NCBI GenBank assembly: GCA_030149365.1
Contig: JASBRP010000069.1
Span: forward strand, 62,001 to 126,000
Length of the DNA stretch: 64,000 nt
From: Solimonas sp.
GTDB taxonomy: Bacteria > Pseudomonadota > Gammaproteobacteria > Nevskiales > Nevskiaceae
Direction: 5' to 3'
Part shown: positions 49,661 through 57,745 of the stretch, one piece after another
How the letters are laid out: each line of letters begins with the position of its first letter
Position numbering within the stretch: the first letter of the stretch is position 1
Made by a program: the position numbers and the translations under genes
Notes under the pieces: model-generated
Database searches by the model: none
What the model was told of the DNA's origin: nothing
Seen by the model: the letters and a program-made list of their open reading frames with translations, nothing else

Positions 49661-50407
49661 TTGTCTGATCTCCCCCTCATCGCCGTCATCACCGTCGCCG
49701 GGTTCCTGACCTCGGCGCTGTCCGGCGTTGCCGGCCTGGGCGGCGGCACCATCCTGATCGGCCTGTTCTACGCCATCGGCATGACCACGGCGGAGGCGGT
49801 GCCGCTGTTCGCGGCGGTGCAGTTCGTCTCCAACACCTCGCGCACCGTGGCCTACGTGAAGCACGTGGAGTGGCGTGCCGCGGGCTGGTTCCTGTTGGCC
49901 GCGGTGCCCACCACCTTCCTCGTGGCGCCGCATGCCGTGGGCGTGGATGCCAACTGGGTGCAGTTGCTGCTGGCCGGCCTGATCCTGGTCTCGCTGGCGC
50001 CGGGGCGCGGTGACCGCGCGCTGATGCCACCGACGCCGGCCTTCCTCACGGCTGGCGCGCTCAACGGCGTGCTGGGCATGTTCGTCGGTGCCACCGGCCT
50101 GTTCGTGGGACGCCTGTTCTTCCTGCCGCAGTGGCGCAAGGAAACCGTGATCGGCACGCTGGCGCTGACGCAGATGCTCGGCCACGGCCTGCGCGTGGCG
50201 GCCTTCGGCGTGGTGGGCTTCAGCGCGCTGGCGCAGCCGGAGCGGCTGCTGCCGCTGTGCGCCGCGGTGATCGCCGGCACGGCCTTAGGCAAACGCTTCA
50301 ACGGGCGCATCGCCCAGGACCAGTTCGACCGGATGTTCAAGATCATCCTGGTCGTGCTGTCATTGAAACTGCTGTGGGACGCATCGAGGGGGTTGGGGTG
50401 GATCTGA
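49661..50407 (+). CDS. Sulfite exporter TauE/SafE family protein
   Basis: A 248-residue membrane protein with seven or eight segments. The family motif ITVAGFLTSALSGVAGLGGGTILIGLF near the start is present and repeated in diverged form as LTAGALNGVLGMFVGATGLFVGRLFF. Members export sulfite, sulfoacetate or other small anions; the substrate is not inferable. TTG 49661 is proposed because it directly precedes the first membrane segment, while an in-frame start at 49607 would lie inside the REP. Overlaps the next gene by 10 bases. Confidence 0.85.
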   Translation: MSDLPLIAVITVAGFLTSALSGVAGLGGGTILIGLFYAIGMTTAEAVPLFAAVQFVSNTSRTVAYVKHVEWRAAGWFLLAAVPTTFLVAPHAVGVDANWVQLLLAGLILVSLAPGRGDRALMPPTPAFLTAGALNGVLGMFVGATGLFVGRLFFLPQWRKETVIGTLALTQMLGHGLRVAAFGVVGFSALAQPERLLPLCAAVIAGTALGKRFNGRIAQDQFDRMFKIILVVLSLKLLWDASRGLGWI

Positions 50408-50817
50408 AGCTGACGGCGGAAGAAGTGCAGATGCTCATTCGCGGCGGACTGCCGGCAGTGGGCAAGAGTGGCTTCACGGTGGAAGAGGTGCGCTCCGGCT
50501 ACGCCCGCGTGCGCCTGCCCTACCACGAGAAGATGCTGCGCCCGGGCAACGTCATCTCCGGCCCCACGCTGTTCAGCGCGGCGGACTCGGCGATGTACGC
50601 CCTGGTGCTGTCGCACGTCGGCCCCGAGCTGATGGCGGTGACCTCCAACCTCAACATCAACTTCCTCAACAAGGGCCGCCCCGGCGACGTGCTGGCCGAG
50701 GCCAAGATGCTCAAGCTGGGGCGCCGGCTGGCGGTGATGGAAGTGAGCATCACCACCGGCGGCGATCCGATGCCGGTGGCGCATGTGACGGGGAGTTATG
50801 CGCTGCCGGTGAAGTAG
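50398..50817 (+). CDS. Hotdog-fold thioesterase (PaaI-like)
   Basis: A 139-residue hotdog protein: the helix-strand core includes RPGNVISGPTLFSAADSAMYALVLSHVGP, in which the Ser/Ala-rich helix aligns with the catalytic region of PaaI-type acyl-CoA thioesterases, and TSNLNINFLNKGRPGDVLAEAKMLKLGRRLAV. GTG 50398 overlaps the stop of the TauE gene, indicating coupling. The native acyl-CoA is unknown. Confidence 0.85.
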   Translation: MDLKLTAEEVQMLIRGGLPAVGKSGFTVEEVRSGYARVRLPYHEKMLRPGNVISGPTLFSAADSAMYALVLSHVGPELMAVTSNLNINFLNKGRPGDVLAEAKMLKLGRRLAVMEVSITTGGDPMPVAHVTGSYALPVK

Positions 50818-50826
50818 CCCATGAAT

Positions 50827-50862
50827 CGTAGGGCGGGAAAGCGGAGCGCATCCCGCCTTCGG
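50827..50862 (+). repeat. Left REP flanking the RAYT
   Basis: 36 bases starting CGTAGGGCGGGAAAGCGGAG and ending TCCCGCCTTCGG, containing the internal stem GGCGGGA/TCCCGCC. It is the inverse of 51398-51433 with a single mismatch and has the GTAG head typical of RAYT substrates. It overlaps the end of the hotdog gene's downstream region and ends 7 bases before the RAYT ATG. Confidence 0.92.
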
Positions 50863-50869
50863 GGAAGAC

Positions 50870-51397
50870 ATGCCGAACTACATCCGAGCCTTCATTCCTG
50901 GCGGCACGTTCTTTTTCACCGTCACGCTCCTGGAGCGGCGCCGGCGTTTATTGGTCGACCATGTCGATCTGCTCCGCAAGGCCTTCGACGACGCGCGCCG
51001 GCGCCGGCCGTTCTCGATCGACGCCATCGTGATCCTGCCGGATCACCTGCATTGCATCTGGACCTTGCCGAAAGGGGACGCCGATTTTTCGGCGCGATGG
51101 CACGACATCAAGTCACGCTTCTCCGCCGGCATTCCAAAAGAGGAATTGCTCAGCCAGCGAAGGTTGTCCAAGGGCGAGCGCGGCATCTGGCAGCGGCGGT
51201 TCTGGGAGCATGCCATTCGCGACGAGCGGGATCTTGAACGGCATGTCGATTACATCCACTACAACCCGGTGAAGCATGGATATGCGCGCTCACCGGCTGA
51301 ATGGCCGTATTCCAGCTTTCAGCGGTTTGTCAGGGCTGGAATCTATGCGCCGGATTGGGGCGGAACCGATGAGGTTCGAGAGATCGGGATGGAGTAG
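50870..51397 (+). CDS. REP-associated tyrosine transposase (RAYT)
   Basis: A 175-residue Y1/HUH single-strand transposase related to IS200 TnpA. The HUH motif is ILPDHLHCIW (His59, His61) and the catalytic Tyr128 lies in DYIHYNPVKHGY; the WQRRFWEHAIRDERDLERHVDYIHYNPVKHG block is diagnostic of RAYTs. The frame is intact. It is bounded on each side by inverted copies of one REP; the right copy begins at the base after its TAG. RAYTs cleave single-stranded REPs and are thought to have spread them. Its base composition looks slightly lower in GC than its neighbours, by eye. Confidence 0.96.
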   Translation: MPNYIRAFIPGGTFFFTVTLLERRRRLLVDHVDLLRKAFDDARRRRPFSIDAIVILPDHLHCIWTLPKGDADFSARWHDIKSRFSAGIPKEELLSQRRLSKGERGIWQRRFWEHAIRDERDLERHVDYIHYNPVKHGYARSPAEWPYSSFQRFVRAGIYAPDWGGTDEVREIGME

Positions 51398-51433
51398 CCG
51401 AAGGCGGGATGCGCTTCGCTTTCCCGCCCTACG
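51398..51433 (-). repeat. Right REP flanking the RAYT
   Basis: The inverted copy of 50827-50862, differing at one base. It begins immediately after the RAYT stop codon, and its outer end provides the stop codon (51429-51431) of the convergent transglutaminase-like gene. Confidence 0.92.
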
Positions 51434-52058
51434 GTAAGGGGTTCAATCCCAGCTCCGCAGATTCTTCCGGCCCTACATCCGGCAGCATCTTCAACATCCC
51501 ATCCCAAGTCGTCCCCGCCTCCAGCGCGCTCACCACTACCTCCAGCGGCTCCGCCAGCACATTGGCGAAGGTCGCCTCCCCCGGCAGCGTGCCGGCGAAG
51601 GCAAGGGTCTCACCTGGCGGATCGAAGCGCGCATCGATCCCCGGCCGGTTGCCGCGCGCGTCCACACGCACCCAGCCCCAGGGTTCCAGGTGGATCGCGT
51701 TGAAGCCGTGCAGCGAGTAGGGCTCGCCGTCGTCGTTGACGCTGAGGCGCTGGTAGCAGAAGCCGGCGGGGATGCCGTTGGCGCGCAGCAGCGCGGCCAG
51801 CAGGTGGCTCTTGGCGTAGCAGTAGCCGGTGCGGTGCTGCAGCACGTCCGAGGCCCGGCAGGTGACCGGGTTGCGGCGGTGGTCGAAGCTGTGCAGCACC
51901 TGGTCCCGTACCCACTCGAAGCACTGGCGCGCAGTGTCCTTGGCGGTGCCGGCGGCGAGCAGGCGCGCCTGTGCCAGCACCGCTGGCTGCTGCCAGTCGA
52001 TCACCGCGGTGGATTGCAGGTAGGGTTGCAGGTCTGCGCCTGCGATCAGCGTGGCCAA
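51429..52058 (-). CDS. Transglutaminase-like domain protein
   Basis: A 209-residue cytoplasmic protein with a papain-like triad: Cys80 in RTGYCYAKSHLLAALLRANGIPAGFCY, His117 in SLHGFNAIHL and Asp133 in WVRVDARGN. The YCYAKSHLLAALLRA block matches transglutaminase core domains, which in bacteria are often proteases or amidases rather than crosslinkers. The last codons lie in the RAYT's right REP, so the C-terminal end (GLNPLP) may be repeat-derived. The stop is 2 bases away from the end of the DUF2238 gene's neighbourhood, suggesting co-transcription with 52060-52800. Confidence 0.85.
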   Translation of the reverse strand: MATLIAGADLQPYLQSTAVIDWQQPAVLAQARLLAAGTAKDTARQCFEWVRDQVLHSFDHRRNPVTCRASDVLQHRTGYCYAKSHLLAALLRANGIPAGFCYQRLSVNDDGEPYSLHGFNAIHLEPWGWVRVDARGNRPGIDARFDPPGETLAFAGTLPGEATFANVLAEPLEVVVSALEAGTTWDGMLKMLPDVGPEESAELGLNPLP

Positions 52059-52059
52059 C

Positions 52060-52800
52060 TCAGGCGCCCTCGCGTTCGTCGAGCATGCGCTTGATCTCGT
52101 TCTCGCCGTAGGGGCGCGAGTCCTTCACCTTGAGGCTGCCGCTCCACTCGCGGGCGAAGTCGCGTTGCAGGTAGCGGTTGATCGCGGCGGTGATCAGCAT
52201 CGCCAGCAGCGCGCCGGTGCCGGCCAGGCCCATGTCCTTGTGTGCATCCCAGATGTCGCCCTGGGTGCCGAGGTAGGCGGCGCCCAGTTCGCCACCAAAG
52301 AATTCCGCAGCGCCCCATTCGATCAGTTCGTAGATCGCCGAGGTGGCCAGGGTGAATTCCAGCGGCAGGAAGTAGCCCCAGAAGCCGCGTGCCTCGGCCA
52401 CGCGCAGGAAGATCTCGCGCAGGGGGTAGGCCAGCAGCAGGCCGTAGGAGAAGTGCACCAGCCGGTCGAAGTGGTTGCGCTCCCAGCCGAACAGGCTGTT
52501 GAACGTGTGGCCGGTCAGCGCCTCCCACCACTGGTCGTAGGGGACCATGGCGTAGGTGTAGTGCGAACCCACCGAGTGCAGGCACAGGAACACGAAGATC
52601 AGCGTGTAGGACACGCGAGAGAACACGAAGGCGCGGCGGCTGGCCCAAAGGCCCACGCCGAAGGCCAGCACCAGCACGTTCTCCAGGATCCAGTCCTTGC
52701 GATGCAGCGGGGCAATGCCCAGCCACAGCCAGATCAGCGCGTAGACGACGATCAGCCCGCCGACGTAGTGGCGCCAGGCCTGCGTGCGTTCGATCTTCAT
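52060..52800 (-). CDS. DUF2238 family membrane protein (YjdF-like)
   Basis: A 246-residue integral membrane protein with six segments. Family motifs are LCLHSVGSHYTYAMVPY, NHFDRLVHFSYGLLLAYPLREI and EFTLATSAIYELIEWGAAEFFGGELGAAYLGTQGDIWDAHKDMGLA, whose conserved His and Asp/Glu residues suggest metal binding. Function unknown. Its ATG overlaps the LysR stop (ATGA) and it is followed after 1 base by the transglutaminase-like gene, so LysR-DUF2238-transglutaminase looks like one operon. Confidence 0.88.
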   Translation of the reverse strand: MKIERTQAWRHYVGGLIVVYALIWLWLGIAPLHRKDWILENVLVLAFGVGLWASRRAFVFSRVSYTLIFVFLCLHSVGSHYTYAMVPYDQWWEALTGHTFNSLFGWERNHFDRLVHFSYGLLLAYPLREIFLRVAEARGFWGYFLPLEFTLATSAIYELIEWGAAEFFGGELGAAYLGTQGDIWDAHKDMGLAGTGALLAMLITAAINRYLQRDFAREWSGSLKVKDSRPYGENEIKRMLDEREGA

Positions 52801-53726
52801 GCGGTCCCCTTGTGGATGTCCAGGTCCCGGTCCCAGTAGGGCGGGTCGCCGATGCTTTGCTGCAGGTAGTCGACGAAGGCCCGCAGCTTGGGCGAGCCGT
52901 AGCGGTTGGGCAAGTGCACGGCGTAGACCGAGGTGGCGTCGGAGCCGTACCAGCCGCGCAGCGGCGCTACCAAGCGGCCCGAGGCCAGGTCCGGGCCGAT
53001 GCAGTAGGTGGGCAGCAGCGAGATGCCGGTGTGGTTCAGCAGCACGGTGCGCAGGGCGTTGATGTTGTTGACGCGGAAGTTGCCGTTGATCGGCACCGTG
53101 TAGGCCTCGCCGCCGCGCAGGAAGTGGAAGTTGCGCTCCAGCGGGCTGGGGAAGCCCAGGCAGTTGTGCGCGCGCAGGTCGTCCGGGTGCTGTGGCGTGC
53201 CATGGCGTGCCAGGTACTCCGGGGTGGCGCAGACCACGAAGTGGATCGGCGCCAGCTTGCGCGCCACCAGCAGCGGTCCCGGTGCATGCGTCAGGCGCAG
53301 CGCCATGTCGAAGCCTTCCTCGGCCAGGTCCACGGTGCGGTCGTTGGTGACGATCTCCAGCTCGATCTTGGGATAGCGCCGGAAGAACTCCGGCAGCAGC
53401 GGCGCCACCACCGCGTCGACGAAGGAGTTGAGGCTGCTGACACGCAGCTTACCGCTGGGCTCGGCCTGCAGCCGCGCCACCGCGTGCTGCGATTGCTCCA
53501 GCTCCTCCACGATGCGCGCGCAATGCTCGAAGTAGGCACTGCCGGCGTCCGTCAGCGAGAGCTTGCGCGTGCTCCGCTGCAGCAGGCGGGCGCCCAGTGA
53601 TTTCTCCAGCTTGGCGACGTGCTTGCTGACCACCGAGGGTGCCAGCTTCAGGCGCTCGCCGGCGGCGGCGAAGCTGCCGGCCTGCACCACCCGGGTGAAG
53701 GTCAGCACGTAGTTCAGATCTTCCAT
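52797..53726 (-). CDS. LysR family regulator (CrgA-like)
   Basis: A 309-residue LysR regulator; winged helix (1-65) with MEDLNYVLTFTRVVQAGSFAAAGERLKLAPSVVSKHVAKLEKSLGARLLQRSTRKLSLTDAG and a substrate-binding domain of the CrgA/PBP2 type (LRVSSLNSFVDAVVAPLLPEFFRRYP). Divergent from a small secreted protein gene at 53855; the 128-base gap between them is A+T-richer than its surroundings and probably carries both promoters. It may control that gene and the downstream DUF2238 gene. Confidence 0.93.
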   Translation of the reverse strand: MEDLNYVLTFTRVVQAGSFAAAGERLKLAPSVVSKHVAKLEKSLGARLLQRSTRKLSLTDAGSAYFEHCARIVEELEQSQHAVARLQAEPSGKLRVSSLNSFVDAVVAPLLPEFFRRYPKIELEIVTNDRTVDLAEEGFDMALRLTHAPGPLLVARKLAPIHFVVCATPEYLARHGTPQHPDDLRAHNCLGFPSPLERNFHFLRGGEAYTVPINGNFRVNNINALRTVLLNHTGISLLPTYCIGPDLASGRLVAPLRGWYGSDATSVYAVHLPNRYGSPKLRAFVDYLQQSIGDPPYWDRDLDIHKGTA

Positions 53727-53854
53727 GGCCCCGCTCCCCGGCTCTTGCGAGCCCTATTGATTCCATGGCGGAAACAATAAATGTCTTATACCCCAGCTTA
53801 TCAGGGCCGTGGAAGTAAATAGTCTAGGCATCAGTCCGAAACCGGAGTGATGTC

Positions 53855-54085
53855 ATGACCCACAACCTGTTGACCGTAACCGGCGCCGCCGCAGGCCTGG
53901 TCCTGCTGACCCTGGCGGCCGCGGAGGCCAGCGCCGCCGAAACGGCGGGCGCTGCCCAGGTGGCCGGCGTCGATGCCACGGCCGTGACCCTGGTGCGGGG
54001 TGCCGATGACCGCCTGCAGGAAGCGCGTACCCGCCGCGACCAGGTGATCCGTCGCCTGTCGCCCGCCTTCCAGATCGTCCCGTAG
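53855..54085 (+). CDS. Small secreted protein, unknown
   Basis: A 76-residue protein with signal peptide (about 1-28, EASA-A) and a mature part of ~48 residues without Cys: TAVTLVRGADDRLQEARTRRDQVIRRLSPAFQIVP. No family is recognised. It is divergent from the LysR gene and co-directional with a SnoaL-like gene (32 bases) and a hydrolase gene, so it may be the first gene of a LysR-controlled operon. Confidence 0.65.
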   Translation: MTHNLLTVTGAAAGLVLLTLAAAEASAAETAGAAQVAGVDATAVTLVRGADDRLQEARTRRDQVIRRLSPAFQIVP

Positions 54086-54116
54086 GCCGCAGCCGCCTCC
54101 TGACCAGAGCCAGAAC

Positions 54117-54503
54117 ATGCCTAACCGTGAACGTGTCGCCACCCTGGTTGCCCTCGTCGAGGAGGGCATGCTGATCGACGCCCTGCATGAGTTCTATGCC
54201 GAGGACGCGCAGTCGCAGGACAACCAGGACCCGCCGCTGCAGGGCCGCCAGCGCCTGATCGCCAATGCCCAGCACCTGCTGCGCTCGGTGCGCGGGCTGC
54301 GCGTGCGTGCGGCGGACTGGATGCTCGACGGCGACCGCACGCGCATCCGCTGGATCTACGAATTCACCGGGCATGACGGTCGCCGTCACCGCCAGGAGGA
54401 AGTCGCGCGGCAGCGCTGGCGCGGCGATCGCATCGTCGAGGAACACACCCAGTACGAGCCGGCAGCGGCGGCCGCTGCCGACCCCTCCCTTCACGCCGCC
54501 TGA
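54117..54503 (+). CDS. SnoaL-like (NTF2-fold) protein
   Basis: A 128-residue NTF2-like protein: ATLVALVEEGMLIDALHEFYAEDAQSQDNQDPPLQGRQRLIANAQHLL and WIYEFTGHDGRRHRQEEVARQRWRGDRIVEEHTQY match the SnoaL-like family of small polyketide cyclases and unknown enzymes. No clear catalytic dyad can be asserted. It is probably co-transcribed with the hydrolase 29 bases downstream. Confidence 0.8.
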   Translation: MPNRERVATLVALVEEGMLIDALHEFYAEDAQSQDNQDPPLQGRQRLIANAQHLLRSVRGLRVRAADWMLDGDRTRIRWIYEFTGHDGRRHRQEEVARQRWRGDRIVEEHTQYEPAAAAAADPSLHAA

Positions 54504-54532
54504 AGAGGTTTCAAGTCAACCGGAGCAACACC

Positions 54533-55384
54533 ATGGCCAGCCTCAGCGCCCTGCAGACCTATCACACCCTTGCCGGCCTGTTCGCCCCGCAGTTCGCGGT
54601 GCGCTCGGCGCGCCGGCTCATGATGCGGCCGCGGCGCCTGCCGCCGCGTGACTGGGAGCAGCCGGCGCTGGCCTCCGCGCAGCGCATCCACTTCCGCTTC
54701 GGCCTGTCGGGCCTGCGCTGGGGCAAGGCCGGCGATCCGGTGGTGCTGATGCTGCACGGCTGGGAAGGCCGCCCTTCGCAATTCGGCCGCTTCGTGGCGC
54801 CGCTGCTCGCGGCGGGCCGCCAGGTGATCGCACTGGAAGGTCCCGCCCACGGCCAGTCGCCGGGCGACGAGGCCAACGTCATCAGCTTTGCCTACGCCCT
54901 GATGGAAGTAGTGCCGGAAATCGAGCACCTGGAGGCGGTAGTCGGCCACTCGATGGGTGCCGGCGCCGTGGTCTACGCCTTGGGCCAGGGCCTCAACGTG
55001 GAGCGCGTGGTGCTGCTGGGCGGGCCGTCCTCGCTGCGCGGCGTGCTGAGCCGCTTCGCCGGCTTCGTCGGACTGCCGCAGGCGGCGCATGCGCGCTTCC
55101 TGCAGGAGGTGGAGGACTACACCGGCGTGCCGCTGGACGAACTCGACGGCGTGCGCACCGCGCCGCGCCTGAAGCCGGCCGCCCTGATCGTGCATGACCG
55201 CGACGACGACACCGTGCCCTACGGCGACAGCGCCGCGCTGGCCGCCGCCTGGCCCGACGCGGAGCTGTACAGCACCAACCGCCTCGGCCACTGGCGCATC
55301 CTCACCGACGAGCGCGTATTGCAGCGCGTGATGGCCTTCCTGACGCCGGAGCGTTTCGCCGACGAACTGCCCCGCGCCGCCTGA
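54533..55384 (+). CDS. Alpha/beta hydrolase
   Basis: A 283-residue hydrolase with nucleophile Ser140 in VVGHSMGAGAV, oxyanion region LMLHGWEGRPSQFGRFV, an acid in IVHDRDDDTVPY and a C-terminal His in NRLGHWRIL. Substrate unknown; the N-terminus has no signal peptide. It ends with a strong terminator at 55420. SD before ATG 54533 is weak (CGGAGCAAC). Confidence 0.88.
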   Translation: MASLSALQTYHTLAGLFAPQFAVRSARRLMMRPRRLPPRDWEQPALASAQRIHFRFGLSGLRWGKAGDPVVLMLHGWEGRPSQFGRFVAPLLAAGRQVIALEGPAHGQSPGDEANVISFAYALMEVVPEIEHLEAVVGHSMGAGAVVYALGQGLNVERVVLLGGPSSLRGVLSRFAGFVGLPQAAHARFLQEVEDYTGVPLDELDGVRTAPRLKPAALIVHDRDDDTVPYGDSAALAAAWPDAELYSTNRLGHWRILTDERVLQRVMAFLTPERFADELPRAA

Positions 55385-55419
55385 GTCTTCCGAGCGCACT
55401 CGCACCGCGCTCACTCCTC

Positions 55420-55461
55420 TGCCGCCGCCCCGTTCATCGTCGGGGCGGTGGCATCTTTTTT
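55420..55461 (+). terminator. Rho-independent terminator
   Basis: The stem TGCC-G-CCGCCCCG / CGGGGCGG-T-GGCA (one mismatch, 8-base loop) is followed by TCTTTTTT on plus, 36 bases after the hydrolase stop. Confidence 0.88.
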
Positions 55462-55481
55462 GGAGTCGCTGAAGACAGGCC

Positions 55482-56015
55482 TTAGCTGGCGCTCAGTTCC
55501 CACAGCAGCATGCGCCCGGCCTTCCAATGGCCGAGGCCGCTGGTGGCATTGATGTGGCCGCAGGGGCCGATGGAGCGGTACAGGCTGCCCCAGGCGCGGG
55601 CGGCATTGCGCGAGAAGGCGACGTTCCCGTAAGGATCGTTGCTGCTCGCCACGATCATGCTGGGGAAGGGCAGGCGCTGCTGCGGCAGCGGCCCGAAGCT
55701 GCGCGCCGCGGCGGGGAACCCGGCACCGGACGGGTCCGGAGGCGCCACCAGCATCGCGCCGGAAATCTTGCGCCGGGTCTGCAGGCCCCAGTGCGCTACC
55801 AGCAGGCAACCCAGGCTGTGCGCCACCAGGATCGCATCGCCCGCGGTGGCGGCCACGGCCGCTTCCAGGGCCTGCACCCACTCGTCCCGCTGCGGTTGTT
55901 CCCAGTCGCGTTGCTGCACGCGCTGCATGCGCGGCTCGGCCTGCTGCCACAGGGTCTGCCAGTGGTCGGGGCCGGACCCGCCGATGCCGGGCAGGATCAG
56001 GATCGGCGTGCTCAT
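55482..56015 (-). CDS. RBBP9/YdeN family alpha/beta hydrolase
   Basis: A 177-residue small serine hydrolase. Ser67 is in ILVAHSLGCLLVAHW; the N-terminus ILILPGIGGSGPDHWQTLWQ and the C-terminal GHINATSGLGHW (His) and VASSNDPYG (Asp) match RBBP9. Convergent with the preceding hydrolase gene over a terminator. Physiological substrate unknown. Confidence 0.9.
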   Translation of the reverse strand: MSTPILILPGIGGSGPDHWQTLWQQAEPRMQRVQQRDWEQPQRDEWVQALEAAVAATAGDAILVAHSLGCLLVAHWGLQTRRKISGAMLVAPPDPSGAGFPAAARSFGPLPQQRLPFPSMIVASSNDPYGNVAFSRNAARAWGSLYRSIGPCGHINATSGLGHWKAGRMLLWELSAS

Positions 56016-56093
56016 GCGCGCGCTCCCTGGCGGGCGCAGGCGCGGAACATGACCACGGGGCGGATGGCGGGATTCATCGGAGCTCGGAACGCC

Positions 56094-56504
56094 TCACTCG
56101 AAGGGCGGTAGCTCCGGATGACGCGGCAGGCCGTCGGCGAACTCCACCCAGCCCAGGTGCTTCGAGTGCCAGTAGTGCAGCGTCGGCTTCAGCGCCTCCG
56201 GCTGGTCGAGGCTGCCGATGGTGATGTCGATCAGGCCCGGCAGGAAATCGGCGGTGAAGCTGATCTGCGTGCCGCAGCGCGGGCAGAAGCCGCGGCGGGC
56301 TTCGGCGGAGGAGGCGTATTCCTGCGGCAGGGCGCGGGTGAAGCGGACTTGCTCCTGCGCATACATGGCCCAGGCCACCACCGGCGCGGCGTTGGCGCGC
56401 CGGCACATGCTGCAATGGCAGATCGCCGCCAGCATCGGCTCGCCGCCGATCTCGTAGCGGATGTTGCCGCATTGGCAACCGCCCTCGCGTCCCTGCTGGT
56501 CCAT
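56094..56504 (-). CDS. GFA family zinc-binding protein
   Basis: A 136-residue protein with the glutathione-dependent formaldehyde-activating (Gfa) fold: Cys sets GGCQCGNIRYE, ICHCSMCRRANAA and RRGFCPRCGTQISF coordinate zinc. Most Gfa family proteins do not activate formaldehyde; function unknown. The start is the ATG ending at 56504; a longer frame reaching 56552 lacks conservation. Neighbours give no clue. Confidence 0.9.
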   Translation of the reverse strand: MDQQGREGGCQCGNIRYEIGGEPMLAAICHCSMCRRANAAPVVAWAMYAQEQVRFTRALPQEYASSAEARRGFCPRCGTQISFTADFLPGLIDITIGSLDQPEALKPTLHYWHSKHLGWVEFADGLPRHPELPPFE

Positions 56505-56650
56505 GGCGTTCCCTGCTGGTCTGGCTTCCCCGGATGGGAGCGACTTCAGCATGCCGGAAGCATGCCGTCCAGCCCGCAGATGTCAGGTCCCGATGGCAGG
56601 CCGGCGCGCGCGGATGGGCGCGGCTCGTGCCGGCCGTGGGCGGCCCGCCG

Positions 56651-57112
56651 TCACTCCTTGACGACGATCTCCGCCTGGATCGGCTTGCCGCCGGAATACA
56701 GCTCCTGGTGGGAGTTGGCGTTGAGTGTGACGCGCAGCTTGTGCTCGCCCGCGCCAAGCGCATCGACGTGGAACCAGGGCGCGTAGAGGCGCGCGCGCTT
56801 CACGCCGTCCACGTACAGGTGGGCATGCCCTTCACCCGCGACGTTGGCCTGGTTCACGTGCTCCGGCGCAAAGCGGAAGCCGGGAGTGTCGATGTGCAGG
56901 TTCCAGCCGCCCATGGGATCGCGGTGGGCCTTCAGTGAAACCGAGGGCGCACCCTTGGTGCCCAGGTCCAGCGGGCTGTGGTCGTGGTGATGGTGGTGAT
57001 GATCGTGCCCCGCGGCCGCTTCATCTGCCGCCACACCGGCGCAGGAGAAGGCGAGGGCGGCCAGCGCGAGCAGGCAGGCGGACGGCATCGACGGGCGGCG
57101 AACAGCAGGCAT
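56651..57112 (-). CDS. His-rich secreted protein, probable metal binder
   Basis: A 153-residue exported protein with signal peptide (about 1-29) and a mature N-terminus AAAGHDHHHHHHDHSPL that contains an almost pure His/Asp run, followed by a beta domain with HRDPMGGWNLHIDTPGFRFAPEHVN, GHAHLYVDGVKRARLY and LNANSHQELYSGGK. The run is native, not a tag, since it is inside the protein after the signal. Similar His-rich periplasmic proteins bind Cu, Zn or Ni. No metal-export genes are next to it. The ATG ending at 57112 starts a clear signal peptide. Confidence 0.8.
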   Translation of the reverse strand: MPAVRRPSMPSACLLALAALAFSCAGVAADEAAAGHDHHHHHHDHSPLDLGTKGAPSVSLKAHRDPMGGWNLHIDTPGFRFAPEHVNQANVAGEGHAHLYVDGVKRARLYAPWFHVDALGAGEHKLRVTLNANSHQELYSGGKPIQAEIVVKE

Positions 57113-57254
57113 CGGAATCTTCTCCCCCTCATGAACGATCGGCCCCGGGGTCATGGCCTCGGGGCCGACTGTGTAGCAGATTTCAGCAGGAGCGACTGGC
57201 CGGATGATTCAGTCGTCGCAAGCTACCGCAGCGCGGATCGTCGCGTCGAAGGCT

Positions 57255-57710
57255 TCATGGCTTGGCGTCGCCCTTCTCCCGGGCTTCCATGTCCGAGGCG
57301 ACGTAGGCCTCGATCCGCGGCGCGACGCCGCTGGCCTGCTGGTCCATCAGCGTCGTGCAGCGGTCGGACCAGGAGCGCAGGAACTGCAGCACGGCCTCGT
57401 CGCCCTTGGCGTCGGCCTGGCGCAATTCCTCGGAGAAGCCGTTGCGTGCCACGGCCGAGGCCAGCTTCGCGTGCTCCTTGCCGACCAGGGCCAGTGCCGC
57501 CAAGCGGCTGAAGTTCTCCAGCTCCTTCACGCGGGCGAGCTGTTCGCCCTGCAGGTTCTTGTCGGACAGCGAGGGCAGCAGCGCGAAGTAGTAACCGCAG
57601 CCGAGGAACTGCTCGGCCAGATCGGCGTCGGCCTTCGGCGGGGCGTCCGCAGCTACTGGCGAGGCAACGGCCAGCAACAGGGCGGCACAGGAGAGGGAGA
57701 ACTTCAGCAT
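57255..57710 (-). CDS. Secreted protein, unknown function
   Basis: A 151-residue exported protein with signal peptide (1-20, PVAA-D) and a helical mature part with two Cys (GCGYYF, RCTTLM) that may form a disulfide. No family recognised. Between 57711 and 57745 is its leader; it is co-directional with the next small membrane protein gene and may share an operon. Confidence 0.7.
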   Translation of the reverse strand: MLKFSLSCAALLLAVASPVAADAPPKADADLAEQFLGCGYYFALLPSLSDKNLQGEQLARVKELENFSRLAALALVGKEHAKLASAVARNGFSEELRQADAKGDEAVLQFLRSWSDRCTTLMDQQASGVAPRIEAYVASDMEAREKGDAKP

Positions 57711-57745
57711 GAACGGTCCTTGGGAGTATCAGTGTGTCGGGTGCT

